Assembly (NCBI RefSeq): GCF_009649785.1
Contig: NZ_WJOK01000010.1
Span: forward strand, 119,416 to 183,415
Length of the DNA: 64,000 nt
Direction: 5' to 3'
Source of the DNA: Agrobacterium tumefaciens
Lineage (GTDB): Bacteria; Pseudomonadota; Alphaproteobacteria; Rhizobiales; Rhizobiaceae
The translations under genes were made by a program, and so were the position numbers. Positions 8,574 to 19,438 of the stretch are shown one piece after another. The notes beneath the pieces were generated by a model. It did not search any database, was not told the DNA's origin, and saw only the letters and a list, made by a program, of their open reading frames with translations. Each line of letters begins with the position of its first letter. The first letter of the stretch is position 1.

Positions 8574-9052
8574 CCGACACTTTCAATCCCGATCTCGATC
8601 TGAAGATTTCAAGGATCATCAGGGCGCCGCGCCATCTGGTCTGGAACGCCTGGGTCGACAAAAACAGCCTCGAACAGTGGTGGGTGCCGCATCCCGGCAA
8701 ATGCCGTGTCGAGAAAATGGAGCTTTTCCCCGGCGGCGCTTTCGAGACCCGCTACAGCGAAGACGGGAAGGCATTTGGCGATCACATAAGCGGTTGTTTC
8801 CTGGCGGTGGATCATGAGGAGCGTCTGGTCTTCACCGACGCGTTGACGGCAGGCTTTCGCCCGTCCGCGCGCCCATTCCTCACCGCGGTGATGAGTTTTC
8901 GCGATCATCCTGAAGGCATGGAGTATGTGGCCTATGCCATGCATAGAAACCCTGGGGATCGCGACAAGCACGCGGAGATGGGATTTTTCGACGGCTGGAA
9001 CACGGTTGCCGAGCAACTGGCGCAGCTTGTCGAAAGACAGGCGGTCAATTGA
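8570..9052 (+). CDS. SRPBCC (AHSA1-type) domain protein (second pair)
   Basis: A 160-residue START-like fold protein. The N-terminus LKISRIIRAPRHLVWNAWVDKNSLEQWWVPH and the C-terminal HAEMGFFDGWNTVAEQL are typical of AHSA1/DUF1428-type members. Its start overlaps the ArsR stop by 4 bp. It has the same gene order as the pair at 3664-4555, but the sequences are well diverged, so this is an old duplication or an independent acquisition. Confidence 0.87.
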   Translation: MTDTFNPDLDLKISRIIRAPRHLVWNAWVDKNSLEQWWVPHPGKCRVEKMELFPGGAFETRYSEDGKAFGDHISGCFLAVDHEERLVFTDALTAGFRPSARPFLTAVMSFRDHPEGMEYVAYAMHRNPGDRDKHAEMGFFDGWNTVAEQLAQLVERQAVN

Positions 9053-9058
9053 GGCGCA

Positions 9059-9541
9059 TCAACCGAACAGGGCAATATCCGGCTTGGTCAACATCAGCCA
9101 GATGATGCCGAGCACTGCGAAGAAAGCCGGAAAACCGCAGGCAAACCAGATGCGGTAGAGACGGAACCATTGCTGCGGCAGGGCCTCTCCGGTTGCGGCG
9201 CAATCGCGGGCGATATCGCGTAGCTTGATCTGGATCCACACCACCGGCAGCCAGAAAATGCCGGTGAAGACATAAAGGCAGAGCGAAAGGGCGATCCAGC
9301 CTTCGCTCAGCGGCCAGCCGATGATGCGCGCCAGAAAATAACCGGTGACCGGCTGGATGATCGCCGCCGTGGCGGTAAAGATGGTGTCGGCGATGACGAC
9401 CGTGCCCGAAACATGGGCGATCAGCGCCGGGTTTGCCGTCCGCCGCGCCATCACCATAAAAAACGCTATGCCAGCCCCGGTGCCGAACAACACGGTTGCG
9501 CCGATGACATGGGCGAGCCGCAGAAGGTCTTCAGGTGTCAT
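9059..9541 (-). CDS. DUF2269 family membrane protein
   Basis: A 160-residue integral membrane protein with four likely transmembrane helices. It begins DLLRLAHVIGATVLFGTGAGIAFFM and contains the DUF2269-type GWIALSLCLYVFTGIFWLPVVWIQ. Its start codon overlaps the stop of the upstream SDR-DoxX gene by one base (TGATG), so the two are one transcription unit and may work together. Function unknown. Confidence 0.82.
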   Translation of the reverse strand: MTPEDLLRLAHVIGATVLFGTGAGIAFFMVMARRTANPALIAHVSGTVVIADTIFTATAAIIQPVTGYFLARIIGWPLSEGWIALSLCLYVFTGIFWLPVVWIQIKLRDIARDCAATGEALPQQWFRLYRIWFACGFPAFFAVLGIIWLMLTKPDIALFG

Positions 9542-10827
9542 CAGCGTTCATCCAGTGTGGCAAGGGTGACAAGTGTCAGGGCGATGGAGGGCAGGACCTT
9601 GACGAGGGGGCCGAGCGGATCGAGCCACAGACCCGGCTCCAGCAGACTGCCACCAGTCAGATAGGCGGCGGTGACCAGGAGCATGGCGATGAGCGCTTTT
9701 CTGGCAAGTGGTCTTATCACGACGGTGATGCCCAGGGCGATATCGATGAGGCAGGATGCGAGTGTGAGGGTGACGGCCGGCACTTGCGGCATGAAGGGCA
9801 GGAAATGCGCCGCCGAGCTGTTGATATCAAGCAGCGGGACGAGGCCGGACAATAGCCAGAACAGCGACAGGCAGAGAATGAGGACGGGTTTGAGCAGATA
9901 TGATCTGGCAAACCACAGGTCCTGCACGCCGGAAGGGTAAGCTGCCAGCGTGTCCCTCAAGCTCTTGAGCGATGTCGTCGCTTTTGGCGCGCTGTTCTCC
10001 GTCACGATACCTTCCGACATCACTGTCATGGCGGTTGAGCGCAACGGCGACCGCCAGCCGAGCTTTCCCGCAATATCCGCCGTGAGGGCGACGGGGCGCA
10101 TGAAGGCAGCCGGAAGATTTAGCGCGGGAGCAGGGGCGAGGCCGAGCCATTGCCGGTGCGCAGCGACCACGCCTTGCAATGTCAGCGTTTCGTTTGCTGC
10201 CAGCTCGATATCGCTACCTGACGGGATTTCGCCATCTATTGCTGCGCTGACTGCCAACGCGACATCTTCGACTGCGACGGTCTGTACTGGCATATTGCCG
10301 TTTACGAGCGGTACAGCGAAGGGGAAGCTTGCAAGCGCGCGCACGAGTGCTGTGCCGCCATGGGCGTTGCGCCCGACAACCAGTGCGGGGCGGAGAATGA
10401 CAAAGCGCAGACCGCTTGCGGCAAGTGCTATATCGGCTCGGCGTTTGGTGGCGAGGAAGGGCAGTTGGGAAGCGGCTCCGGAAGTGCGGGCCGATATCTG
10501 GATCACAAGCTTGCCGCCCGCATTTACCGCTGCCCGGTAGAGCGCCAGCATCGCTTTTTCCTGCGTCGCGGCAAGATCATCCGACAGGCCGTCCTGAAGC
10601 GCACCTGCGCAATTGACGATGGCGTCATGGTCGCTAACGAGTGCCGCCCAGTCGGCAGCGCTGGTCATACGCGAGAGATCGGCGGGAACCCAGCTGGCGA
10701 AAGGCCATTTATCTTTAGCTCGCGCAATGATGCGAGCCAGCCCAGTAACGGTATGACCTTTGCCGTGAAGGCTGCGGATCACTTCGGAACCGATGAAACC
10801 CGTTGCGCCCAGAATCAATATCTTCAT
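9541..10827 (-). CDS. SDR oxidoreductase fused to a DoxX-like membrane domain
   Basis: A 428-residue two-domain protein. Residues 1 to about 290 form an atypical short-chain dehydrogenase (MKILILGATGFIGSEVIRSL, the NAD-binding GxxGxxG). The last roughly 130 residues hold four hydrophobic segments of DoxX/DUF4267-like type. The ATG at 10827 puts the GATGFIG motif at the usual distance; ATGs at 10836 and 10848 are alternatives. It is coupled to the DUF2269 gene downstream. A membrane-tethered NmrA-like enzyme is the best reading; the substrate is unknown. Confidence 0.83.
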   Translation of the reverse strand: MKILILGATGFIGSEVIRSLHGKGHTVTGLARIIARAKDKWPFASWVPADLSRMTSAADWAALVSDHDAIVNCAGALQDGLSDDLAATQEKAMLALYRAAVNAGGKLVIQISARTSGAASQLPFLATKRRADIALAASGLRFVILRPALVVGRNAHGGTALVRALASFPFAVPLVNGNMPVQTVAVEDVALAVSAAIDGEIPSGSDIELAANETLTLQGVVAAHRQWLGLAPAPALNLPAAFMRPVALTADIAGKLGWRSPLRSTAMTVMSEGIVTENSAPKATTSLKSLRDTLAAYPSGVQDLWFARSYLLKPVLILCLSLFWLLSGLVPLLDINSSAAHFLPFMPQVPAVTLTLASCLIDIALGITVVIRPLARKALIAMLLVTAAYLTGGSLLEPGLWLDPLGPLVKVLPSIALTLVTLATLDER

Positions 10828-10951
10828 GCGCCGCATGATACCCGCCATGGTTTAAAAACCAGCCGTGTTTTATTGCCGCATTCTGATGGTGTGATTCATC
10901 TTTCGTTCTTTTTCTGTTGCGCACGGTGCTCGAATCCTGCGATGAGGGCGC

Positions 10952-12079
10952 ATGTTATTTTCACCGCAACAGGACGAAGCGCTCAAGGCTGTTTCCCGCT
11001 GGCTGAAGGAAGGCCGGACGCCGGTTTTTCGGTTGTTCGGTTATGCCGGAACCGGAAAGACAACGCTTGCCAAACATTTCGCGGAAAATGTCGATGGCGA
11101 AGTGCTGTTTGCGGCCTTCACCGGCAAGGCGGCGCAGGTGCTGCGCTCGCGCGGGGCGACCAATGCCCGCACCATCCATTCGCTGATCTACCGCCCGCGC
11201 GGCGAAGAGACCGTGGAAGACGAGGAGACCGGCAAGACCTCGGTCGCGCCAATGTTTTCCATCAACCGCCAGAGCCCGCTCGCCAAGGCGGCACTCATCA
11301 TCATCGATGAATGTTCGATGGTGGATGAGCAGCTCGGCAAGGATCTGATGAGCTTCGGCACGCCTATCCTGGTGCTCGGCGATCCCGGGCAGTTGCCGCC
11401 GGTTTCAGGCGGTGGCTTCTTCACGGAGCAGGAGCCGGATTACCTGCTCTCCGAAATTCATCGGCAGGCCAAGGACAATCCCATCATCCATCTTGCCATG
11501 GATGTGCGGGAAGGCCGCGAGATCATGCGTGGCGATTACGGTGCCGCGCAGGTGATTTCCAAGTCCGAGGTGACACAGTCGCTCGTGCTCGATGCCGATC
11601 AGGTGCTCGTCGGCACAAATCGCACGCGCCGCCGCTATAACCAGCGGCTTCGCGAGCTGAAGGGATTTACGGCCGATTATCCGCAATCCGGCGACAAGCT
11701 GGTTTGCTTGAGGAACGATCCCGCCAAGGGCCTGCTGAACGGCTCTCTCTGGCAGGTCATGAGTTCGTCGCGCGAGACGGTGAAACCCGGCATCAACCTG
11801 ATGATCCGGCCTGAAGACGACGATATGGATCGCGGCGCGGCCAAGATCAAATTGCTGAAGGCGGCTTTCGAGGATGTGGAAACGGAAATTCCGTGGACCA
11901 CTCGCAAGCGTTATGACGAGTTCGATTTCGGCTATGCGCTGACCGTGCACAAGGCGCAGGGTTCGCAGTGGAACAATGTGGTTCTCTTTGACGAGAGCTA
12001 TGCCTTCCGCGATTCGCGCGAGCGGTGGCTTTACACCGCCATCACCCGCGCCGCAGAAACACTCACAATCGTTCGCTGA
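10952..12079 (+). CDS. RecD/Dda-like ATP-dependent DNA helicase
   Basis: A 375-residue superfamily 1 helicase. Walker A is GYAGTGKTT (about residues 30-38), Walker B is IIIDECSMVD, motif III is VLGDPGQLPPVSG, and the C-terminal UvrD_C_2 domain has ALTVHKAQGSQW and YTAITRA. It is shorter than RecD and matches the stand-alone RecD-like group with 5'-3' polarity. GAGGG lies 5 bases before the ATG. It is monocistronic; its role in repair or replication restart is inferred. Confidence 0.9.
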   Translation: MLFSPQQDEALKAVSRWLKEGRTPVFRLFGYAGTGKTTLAKHFAENVDGEVLFAAFTGKAAQVLRSRGATNARTIHSLIYRPRGEETVEDEETGKTSVAPMFSINRQSPLAKAALIIIDECSMVDEQLGKDLMSFGTPILVLGDPGQLPPVSGGGFFTEQEPDYLLSEIHRQAKDNPIIHLAMDVREGREIMRGDYGAAQVISKSEVTQSLVLDADQVLVGTNRTRRRYNQRLRELKGFTADYPQSGDKLVCLRNDPAKGLLNGSLWQVMSSSRETVKPGINLMIRPEDDDMDRGAAKIKLLKAAFEDVETEIPWTTRKRYDEFDFGYALTVHKAQGSQWNNVVLFDESYAFRDSRERWLYTAITRAAETLTIVR

Positions 12080-12080
12080 G

Positions 12081-12186
12081 ATAGAGCATTTCCGGTGAAT
12101 AGCGGGACACCTTCAATGCTCCAATTCTTTTGTCTGTGCATTGTCCGGACGGAAAACCGCTGTGCAGTTTTCGTGGAAATGCTTTG
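12081..12186. repeat. Palindromic intergenic repeat (rhizobial type)
   Basis: It begins AGAGCATTTCCGGTGAA and ends GTGGAAATGCT, so the ends are inverted copies of each other. It contains the core GTCCGGACGGAAAACCGC. A related copy lies at 55639-55745 (same first 11 bases, AGAGCATTTCC, and the CGGTTTTACGTCCGGAAAA core inverted). It fills the gap between two convergent genes, a normal position for such elements. Confidence 0.7.
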
Positions 12187-12882
12187 TCAGGCGCGGATGA
12201 CGCCCAGCAGAACCGCTTTGGCAACCGCCTGAAAGCGGTTGCTGGCACTGAACTTGCCGATGATCTTCGCCTCCAGTTCGTTGAGGTCGTTACCTGAAAG
12301 GCCGAGAGCGCGCGCGAGCCTTACCGGTGCGTACCCCTCCGCCATCAGTTCCAGGCATTTTCGCTCGTTGTCTGTCAGCGCGATATCCTTGCCCGGTCCC
12401 CGCTCAGCGGCGTCGAGGCCATCAGTATCGTTATCGGTGGCGAGCAGTTCCTCGATCTGCTGGGCCTGGCGCTGAAGCGTGGAGCGTTCTGCGGTCAGTT
12501 CTCTTTTTCGCTGCCGCAGCGCGGAGTGGAATATCTCGTCCGCTTCTTCCTGCGAGAGAGAGCGGGCAAGTTTTTCCATGATGTCTGTAATGGCTGCGAC
12601 GGAAATGCCGACTTCGCGACAGACATTTATCACCGCCATGCGTTGCACGTTGCGGTGGGAATAAACCCGCATCTGGCCGATGCGTTTTGAGGTCAGCAGC
12701 GCCTTTTCTTCGTAAAAATGCAGGGTCCGGTGCGTTACGCCGAAAATGTTGGCCATGTCGGCGATGGGAACCGGTTCGGCGGGCAGGGAGGAGGGCAGGC
12801 TTATATCCGGTAAAAAGCTGCTGATCCTTAGATTGGGTTTGTCCTCGTCGCCGTGTTCAAACGGCATCCTGCCATTCTGCAT
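12187..12882 (-). CDS. MerR-type regulator with a C-terminal LuxR-type HTH
   Basis: A 231-residue protein with two DNA-binding modules. Residues 38-105 are a MerR-type winged helix (IADMANIFGVTHRTLHFYEEKALL...RVYSHRNVQRM). Residues about 105-155 are a predicted coiled coil. Residues about 168-230 are a LuxR/GerE-type HTH (LTDNERKCLELMAEGYAPVRLARALGLSGNDLNELEAKIIGKF). The start has GGGGGAAA upstream. The ligand-binding cysteines of metal-sensing MerR proteins are absent. The target genes are not apparent, since pdxJ is divergent and 234 bp away. Confidence 0.85.
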   Translation of the reverse strand: MQNGRMPFEHGDEDKPNLRISSFLPDISLPSSLPAEPVPIADMANIFGVTHRTLHFYEEKALLTSKRIGQMRVYSHRNVQRMAVINVCREVGISVAAITDIMEKLARSLSQEEADEIFHSALRQRKRELTAERSTLQRQAQQIEELLATDNDTDGLDAAERGPGKDIALTDNERKCLELMAEGYAPVRLARALGLSGNDLNELEAKIIGKFSASNRFQAVAKAVLLGVIRA

Positions 12883-13115
12883 CGTTTCCCCCTTCGCGCG
12901 TTTTGACAGTGTGCCTGCTTTTTATGGCATTCGTTACTTGTTCCCCACCGCAGACCTGTCTTCTGATCAAGACATTTTGCCGATGCTGCATGAGAACCGT
13001 AACCTGTATTGCCTGCTTTCGTTCCCGTATCCTTAAAAAATTTTATCGGCCTCCTTGCGGTCGGCGTCAACCTGCGTGAAACAGGATGTCAATTCCGAAC
13101 CGGAGCCTCGATGTC

Positions 13116-13871
13116 ATGCCCGCAAAACTTTCCGTCAATCTGAACGCAATTGCCATGCTGCGCAACCGTCGCGATCTCCCATGGCCGGATGTCGCGCATT
13201 TCGGGCATATTGCACTCGCTGCGGGTGCTAGCGGGCTGACTGTACACCCTCGACCGGACCAGCGCCATATCCGCTTTTCGGACCTGCCGGTGCTGCGTGC
13301 GCTCATCGATGACAGTTTCCCAAGTGCGGAATTCAACATCGAAGGTTATCCGACGGAGGATTTTCTAGTTCTGTGCGAACAGACCCAGCCTGAGCAGGTG
13401 ACGCTGGTGCCCGACGATCCGTCGCAGGCGACATCAGACCATGGCTGGGATTTCCGCAAGCACGCGGTTTTCCTGAGAGAAGCCGTTGGGCGCCTGAAGG
13501 CTGGCGGTATGCGGGTTTCGCTTTTTGCCGATGGTGACGGCGAGCGCGAAGCGGTGGAGCTGGCGGCTGAGACGGGTGCTACCCGCATCGAGCTCTATAC
13601 CGGTCCCTATGGCGGCTGTTTTGACGATCCGCAAAAGGGTGACGCGCTTCTGGAAAAACTCGGACAGACGGCGGACTACGCCGCAGCGCTCGGGCTTGCC
13701 GTCAATGCCGGGCACGACCTGACTGTAGCAAACCTGCCCAAGCTTATGAAACGTATACCTTATCTTGCAGAGGTCTCCATCGGTCACGGGTTGACGGCGG
13801 ATGCGCTGGAATATGGCATGGCTGAAACAGTCCGGCGTTTTTGTCGCGCCTGCGGTCAGGCTATTTCATAA
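13116..13871 (+). CDS. pdxJ: Pyridoxine 5'-phosphate synthase
   Basis: It condenses 1-deoxyxylulose 5-phosphate with 3-amino-2-oxopropyl phosphate to form pyridoxine 5'-phosphate, the last ring-forming step of the DXP-dependent vitamin B6 pathway. The 251-residue TIM barrel begins [18 protein letters not shown]. Conserved motifs include [24 protein letters not shown] and AVNAGHDLT...[13 protein letters not shown]. The ATG at 13116 is chosen over 13086 because GGAG lies 10 bases before it and PdxJ begins close to the first beta strand. Confidence 0.95.
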   Translation: MPAKLSVNLNAIAMLRNRRDLPWPDVAHFGHIALAAGASGLTVHPRPDQRHIRFSDLPVLRALIDDSFPSAEFNIEGYPTEDFLVLCEQTQPEQVTLVPDDPSQATSDHGWDFRKHAVFLREAVGRLKAGGMRVSLFADGDGEREAVELAAETGATRIELYTGPYGGCFDDPQKGDALLEKLGQTADYAAALGLAVNAGHDLTVANLPKLMKRIPYLAEVSIGHGLTADALEYGMAETVRRFCRACGQAIS

Positions 13872-13942
13872 CCAAAGTCAATTTTTTTGCCTATAATCTG
13901 CTTGCGCATGCTCCGTGCGCGAGCTTTTAAAGGCAGAGACAC

Positions 13943-15208
13943 ATGCAAGAACATCACGTTGTCGTCGTGGGTGGAGGCTTCGGCGGCTTACAAATGGTAC
14001 ACGGGCTGGAGGGGGCCCCTGTCCGCATCACATTGATTGACCGCCGCAACCATCATCTATTTCAGCCATTGCTTTATCAGGTTGCGACGACGGCTCTTGC
14101 GACATCCGAAATCGCCTGGCCGATCCGCCATCTTTACCGCGACCGCAAGGAAGTGACGACGCTGCTTGCGGAAGTGAACGGCGTAGACCGTGACGCCCGC
14201 ACCGTGCATCTGAGTTCCGGTCAGGTCATCGGCTTCGATACGCTGGTGCTGGCCACCGGCGCCCGTCATGCCTATTTCGGCCGTGACGAATGGGAGCGTG
14301 CCGCTCCCGGCCTCAAGACGCTCGAGGATGCAACGACGATCCGCCGCCGCCTGCTTCTGGCTTTCGAGCGTGCGGAACTTGCCAGCAGCGAAGACGAACG
14401 GCAGGCGCAACTGACCTTCGTCATCATCGGGGCAGGCCCGACGGGCGTGGAAATGGCGGGCATGATCGCCGAGCTTGCCCACAAGGCGCTGCCGCCGGAA
14501 TTCCGCAATGTGGATACCAGAAAGAGCCGCGTGCTGCTTGTCGAGGCAGGTCCGCGCGTTCTGCCGGTTTTCACGGACGATCTTTCGGCCTATGCCAAGC
14601 AGGCGCTTGAAAAGCTCGGCGTCGAGGTTCTGCTCGGCACACCGGTGACGGCCTGCACCGATGAGGGCGTGACGGTGGGTGAGACCTTTTATCCGTGCCG
14701 CACGGTGGTCTGGGCTGCTGGCGTGCAGGCGTCTCCCGCTGCAAAGTGGCTGAATGCTGCTGCCGACAGGGCGGGACGCGCTATCGTCGGGCCGCATCTG
14801 AATCTGGAAGACGACCCCAATATCTTCGTCATCGGCGATACGGCCGCCGTCAATCAGGAAAACGGCAAACCGGTGCCGGGCATTGCGCCTGCAGCCAAGC
14901 AGCAGGGCGCCCATGTGGCAAAGGTCATCAATGCGCGGCTATCCGGAGAGCCGGAGCCCGCGCCGTTCCGCTACAGCCATCAGGGTAATCTGGCGACAAT
15001 CGGCAAACGCGCGGCGGTGATCGATTTCGGCAGGTTCAAGCTCAAGGGCGTGCTTGCATGGTGGATCTGGGGGCTTGCCCATATCTATTTCCTGATCGGA
15101 ACGCGCTCGCGGCTGGCCGTGGCGTGGAGCTGGCTGTGGATTTACCTCAGCGGCCAGCACAGCGCGCGGCTGATCACCCAGAAAGAGACGTTGAAGGACG
15201 AGGCCTGA
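13943..15208 (+). CDS. ndh: Type II NADH:quinone oxidoreductase
   Basis: A 421-residue single-subunit, non-proton-pumping NADH dehydrogenase feeding the respiratory chain. The N-terminal FAD-binding motif is VVVGGGFGGLQMVHGL. A second dinucleotide fold is FVIIGAGPTGVEMAGMIAEL (about residues 162-181). The C-terminal WWIWGLAHIYFLIG segment is the amphipathic membrane anchor seen in this family. It is followed by a 13-bp perfect hairpin. Confidence 0.92.
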   Translation: MQEHHVVVVGGGFGGLQMVHGLEGAPVRITLIDRRNHHLFQPLLYQVATTALATSEIAWPIRHLYRDRKEVTTLLAEVNGVDRDARTVHLSSGQVIGFDTLVLATGARHAYFGRDEWERAAPGLKTLEDATTIRRRLLLAFERAELASSEDERQAQLTFVIIGAGPTGVEMAGMIAELAHKALPPEFRNVDTRKSRVLLVEAGPRVLPVFTDDLSAYAKQALEKLGVEVLLGTPVTACTDEGVTVGETFYPCRTVVWAAGVQASPAAKWLNAAADRAGRAIVGPHLNLEDDPNIFVIGDTAAVNQENGKPVPGIAPAAKQQGAHVAKVINARLSGEPEPAPFRYSHQGNLATIGKRAAVIDFGRFKLKGVLAWWIWGLAHIYFLIGTRSRLAVAWSWLWIYLSGQHSARLITQKETLKDEA

Positions 15209-15227
15209 GGGCAGGGCGGGTAAAGGA

Positions 15228-15260
15228 AAGCGCGGGAAGCATTGGCTTCCCGCGCTTGCT
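15228..15260 (+). terminator. Hairpin terminator after ndh
   Basis: A 13-bp perfect stem AAGCGCGGGAAGC/GCTTCCCGCGCTT (15228-15240, 15245-15257) encloses the loop ATTG. The T-run after it is short and interrupted, so it may act as a weak or bidirectional terminator. Confidence 0.65.
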
Positions 15261-15352
15261 TATGGTCAGTGCGCCAAACCATTCCTCCGTCACGCCGTAT
15301 TAAGTGCGGGGTTACGGAGTGCGGATGTGGCGAGCTTGTGCCAATCCAAGGC

Positions 15353-16399
15353 TCAAGCGTCGAGCGATGCCATGTCGATGACGAAGCGGTAGCGAACGTC
15401 GCTCTTCAGCACCCGCTCATAGGCTTCGTTGACATCCTGGATGTTGATCGTTTCGATCTCCGAGACGATGTCATGCTCACCGCAGAAATCCAGCATTTCC
15501 TGGGTTTCCTTGATCGAGCCGATCATCGAGCCGGAGAGGCTCTTCGCACCGATGATGAGCGAGAAGGCGTGGACCGGGATCGCATGTTCCGGTGCACCGA
15601 CCACGACCATGCTGCCCTTGGGCTTCAGGAGGCCGAGATAGGCGTTCCAGTCGATTGCGACACCTGCCGTGCAGATGATCAGGTCGAAGGTGCCGGCCAG
15701 CTTTTCGAAGGTCGAGGCGTCGCTGGTGGCGTAATATTCCTTCGCGCCGAGCTTCAGTCCGTCTTCCTTCTTCGACAGGGTCTGGGAAAGAACTGTGACA
15801 TCCGCGCCCATGGCAGCGCCGAGCTTGACGCCCATGTGGCCAAGACCACCCATGCCGACGATTGCGACCTTCTGACCGGGACCGGCGTTCCAGCGGCGCA
15901 GCGGCGAGTAGAGCGTGATGCCTGCGCATAGAAGCGGCGCGGAAGCGTCGAGCGGCAGGTTGTCCGGGATCGACAGGACATAACCTTCCTTGACGACGAT
16001 CGAGTCGGAATAACCGCCATGGGTGGCTGTCTTCGTATTTGGATCGACATCGTTGTAGGTCTGGACGAGGCCGGGCATGTAGTGTTCGTTGTCGAGGTCG
16101 CGGGTGGCGCAGCCGACGCAGGAATCGACGAAACAGCCAACGCCGACATGATCGCCGACCTTGAATTTCGTGACCTTGGAGCCGACGGCCTTCACGACAC
16201 CGGCAATCTCATGGCCGGGAACGATCGGGAAGACGGCATTCTTCCATTCGTTGCGGACGGTGTGGATGTCCGAGTGGCAGATGCCGGCATATTTGATATC
16301 GATGACAACGTCGTCATCGTTAGGCTCGCGGCGTTCGAAGGTGAACGGGGTAAGCGGCTTCGACGCATCGGTCGCAGCATAACCTCTTGCAATGGCCAT
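15353..16399 (-). CDS. Zinc-type alcohol dehydrogenase (YahK/CAD-like)
   Basis: A 348-residue medium-chain NAD(P)-dependent dehydrogenase. Catalytic zinc ligands are present: Cys in GICHSDIH, His-Glu in PGHEIAG and Cys in LLCAGITLY. The Rossmann motif is [14 protein letters not shown]. In the lobe that normally binds structural zinc with four cysteines, only two remain ([16 protein letters not shown]), so that site looks lost. The ATG at 16399 (MAIARGYAA) fits the family N-terminus; the frame is open to 16486. It is divergent from an AraC-type regulator across 187 bp. Confidence 0.9.
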   Translation of the reverse strand: MAIARGYAATDASKPLTPFTFERREPNDDDVVIDIKYAGICHSDIHTVRNEWKNAVFPIVPGHEIAGVVKAVGSKVTKFKVGDHVGVGCFVDSCVGCATRDLDNEHYMPGLVQTYNDVDPNTKTATHGGYSDSIVVKEGYVLSIPDNLPLDASAPLLCAGITLYSPLRRWNAGPGQKVAIVGMGGLGHMGVKLGAAMGADVTVLSQTLSKKEDGLKLGAKEYYATSDASTFEKLAGTFDLIICTAGVAIDWNAYLGLLKPKGSMVVVGAPEHAIPVHAFSLIIGAKSLSGSMIGSIKETQEMLDFCGEHDIVSEIETINIQDVNEAYERVLKSDVRYRFVIDMASLDA

Positions 16400-16586
16400 C
16401 TGAATATCCTTTCGGGAGTTGGGGACGGCGGAATATGCAATGGAAGGGTGCCGGGGCGTTAGAGCGATCCTCCGAGCTTCTTGCACGATCCTGCAAAAAA
16501 TTGCGGTGGGCTATTTGCGGAAACTGGCCCGGCTTTCTAGATAATGCAAACAGACACGCTGCTTCCTTCCCTAAAGGGTTTCCCAG

Positions 16587-17495
16587 ATGACCATGCCGTT
16601 CAATCTCTATCAGGAGATCGCCTCCATCGCCGCACGGCATGCCACCCGGGATGGCGAGGTCCAGACGGCAATCGAAACCCTCGGCATCAGCCGCCGGTCC
16701 ACACCCAGCGCGCCGTGCCACGGCAGCTATCGTCCCTGCTTGGCAATGGTGATCCAGGGGTCGAAAAGCGTTCAGCTGGGAACGGACACCATCAATTACG
16801 GGGCCGGCGACTATCTTCTGACCTCGCTCGACCTGCCGGTTGCCTGGCGTGTGGTGGAAGCGAGCGAGGAAGTACCGCATTTTTGCATCGGGCTTGCGAT
16901 CGATAGCGAAAAGCTGCTCGACCTTATGAGCCGCATGCCGATCGAGCGGCCTCAGGAGCCGGTGAGCGGCCAGCGCGGCATCGTGGTGAACGCCGCCACA
17001 CCGGAGCTGCTTGATGCGGCCATCCGGCTGATGCGCCTGCTTGACCGCCCGGCGGACATTGCGGCCATGGCGCCGCTGATCGAGCAGGAAATCCTCTATC
17101 GAATCCTGACCGGACCAGCGGGTGGGCAGCTGATGAACATCGTCGCTGCCGGAAGCCACGGCAATCGGATTGCCCGCGCCATCGCCTGGCTGCGCGAGAA
17201 TTTCGCGCGCCAGCTGCGTATCGAGGAACTTGCGGAGCATATCGGCATGAGCGTGTCGTCTTTCCATCACCATTTCAAGACGATCACGGCCATGACCCCC
17301 ATTCAGTACCAGAAGCAGTTGCGGCTGCATGAGGCGCGCCGGCTGATGCTGCTGGAGCGCCTGGATGCAGGCACGGCCGGCCATCGTGTCGGTTACCAGA
17401 GCCCTTCGCAGTTCAGCCGGGAATACAGCCGCTTTTACGGGATGTCGCCCTCACGCGACGTCGACGCCTCGCGTGAGATAAGCGCGGCCGGATAA
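16587..17495 (+). CDS. AraC-family transcriptional regulator
   Basis: A 302-residue protein with an N-terminal AraC_N cupin-like domain (about residues 20-160; GSYRPCLAMVIQGSKSVQLG). A C-terminal double HTH covers about residues 195-295 (IARAIAWLRENFARQLRIEELAEHIGMSVSSFHHHFKTIT...QFSREYSRFYGMSP). This architecture is common in regulators of adjacent alcohol dehydrogenases, and it is divergently arranged with the one at 15353. Activation of that gene is inferred from position only. Confidence 0.9.
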   Translation: MTMPFNLYQEIASIAARHATRDGEVQTAIETLGISRRSTPSAPCHGSYRPCLAMVIQGSKSVQLGTDTINYGAGDYLLTSLDLPVAWRVVEASEEVPHFCIGLAIDSEKLLDLMSRMPIERPQEPVSGQRGIVVNAATPELLDAAIRLMRLLDRPADIAAMAPLIEQEILYRILTGPAGGQLMNIVAAGSHGNRIARAIAWLRENFARQLRIEELAEHIGMSVSSFHHHFKTITAMTPIQYQKQLRLHEARRLMLLERLDAGTAGHRVGYQSPSQFSREYSRFYGMSPSRDVDASREISAAG

Positions 17496-17565
17496 AGCGG
17501 CATTATGGTGCGGCGCATTCTGCTTCCGCATCGCGTCAATTCGTACATCACTGCGAAGAAAGCGC

Positions 17566-17619
17566 TTGACGGGCAAGCTGCCTCCGCTTAAATGGCGCTC
17601 GAACCGTACCGTACGGTAC
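17566..17619 (+). promoter_or_regulatory. Promoter and operator of the TetR gene
   Basis: A -35 box TTGACG (17566-17571) and -10 box TTAAAT (17588-17593) have a 16-bp spacer. A perfect 14-bp palindrome, GTACCGTACGGTAC (17606-17619), begins just past the expected transcription start. Its position and symmetry fit autorepression by the TetR protein encoded from 17648. Confidence 0.75.
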
Positions 17620-17647
17620 ATTAATCGAGCCTCTGGAGTGGAAATAA

Positions 17648-19365
<1,718 letters not shown>

Positions 19366-19390
19366 GCTTCATTGCTTTACAGAATATTGG

Positions 19391-19418
19391 AAGGCCGGGG
19401 CGAGAGCTCCGGCCTTTC
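19391..19418 (+). terminator. Intrinsic terminator of ilvC
   Basis: An 11-bp stem (AAGGCCGGGGC with GCTCCGGCCTT, one G-T pair) around a GAGA loop, followed by a short T-run. It lies between the convergent ilvC and EEP genes. Confidence 0.85.
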
Positions 19419-19438
19419 TGCATTGGGCTTGGCTAGGA

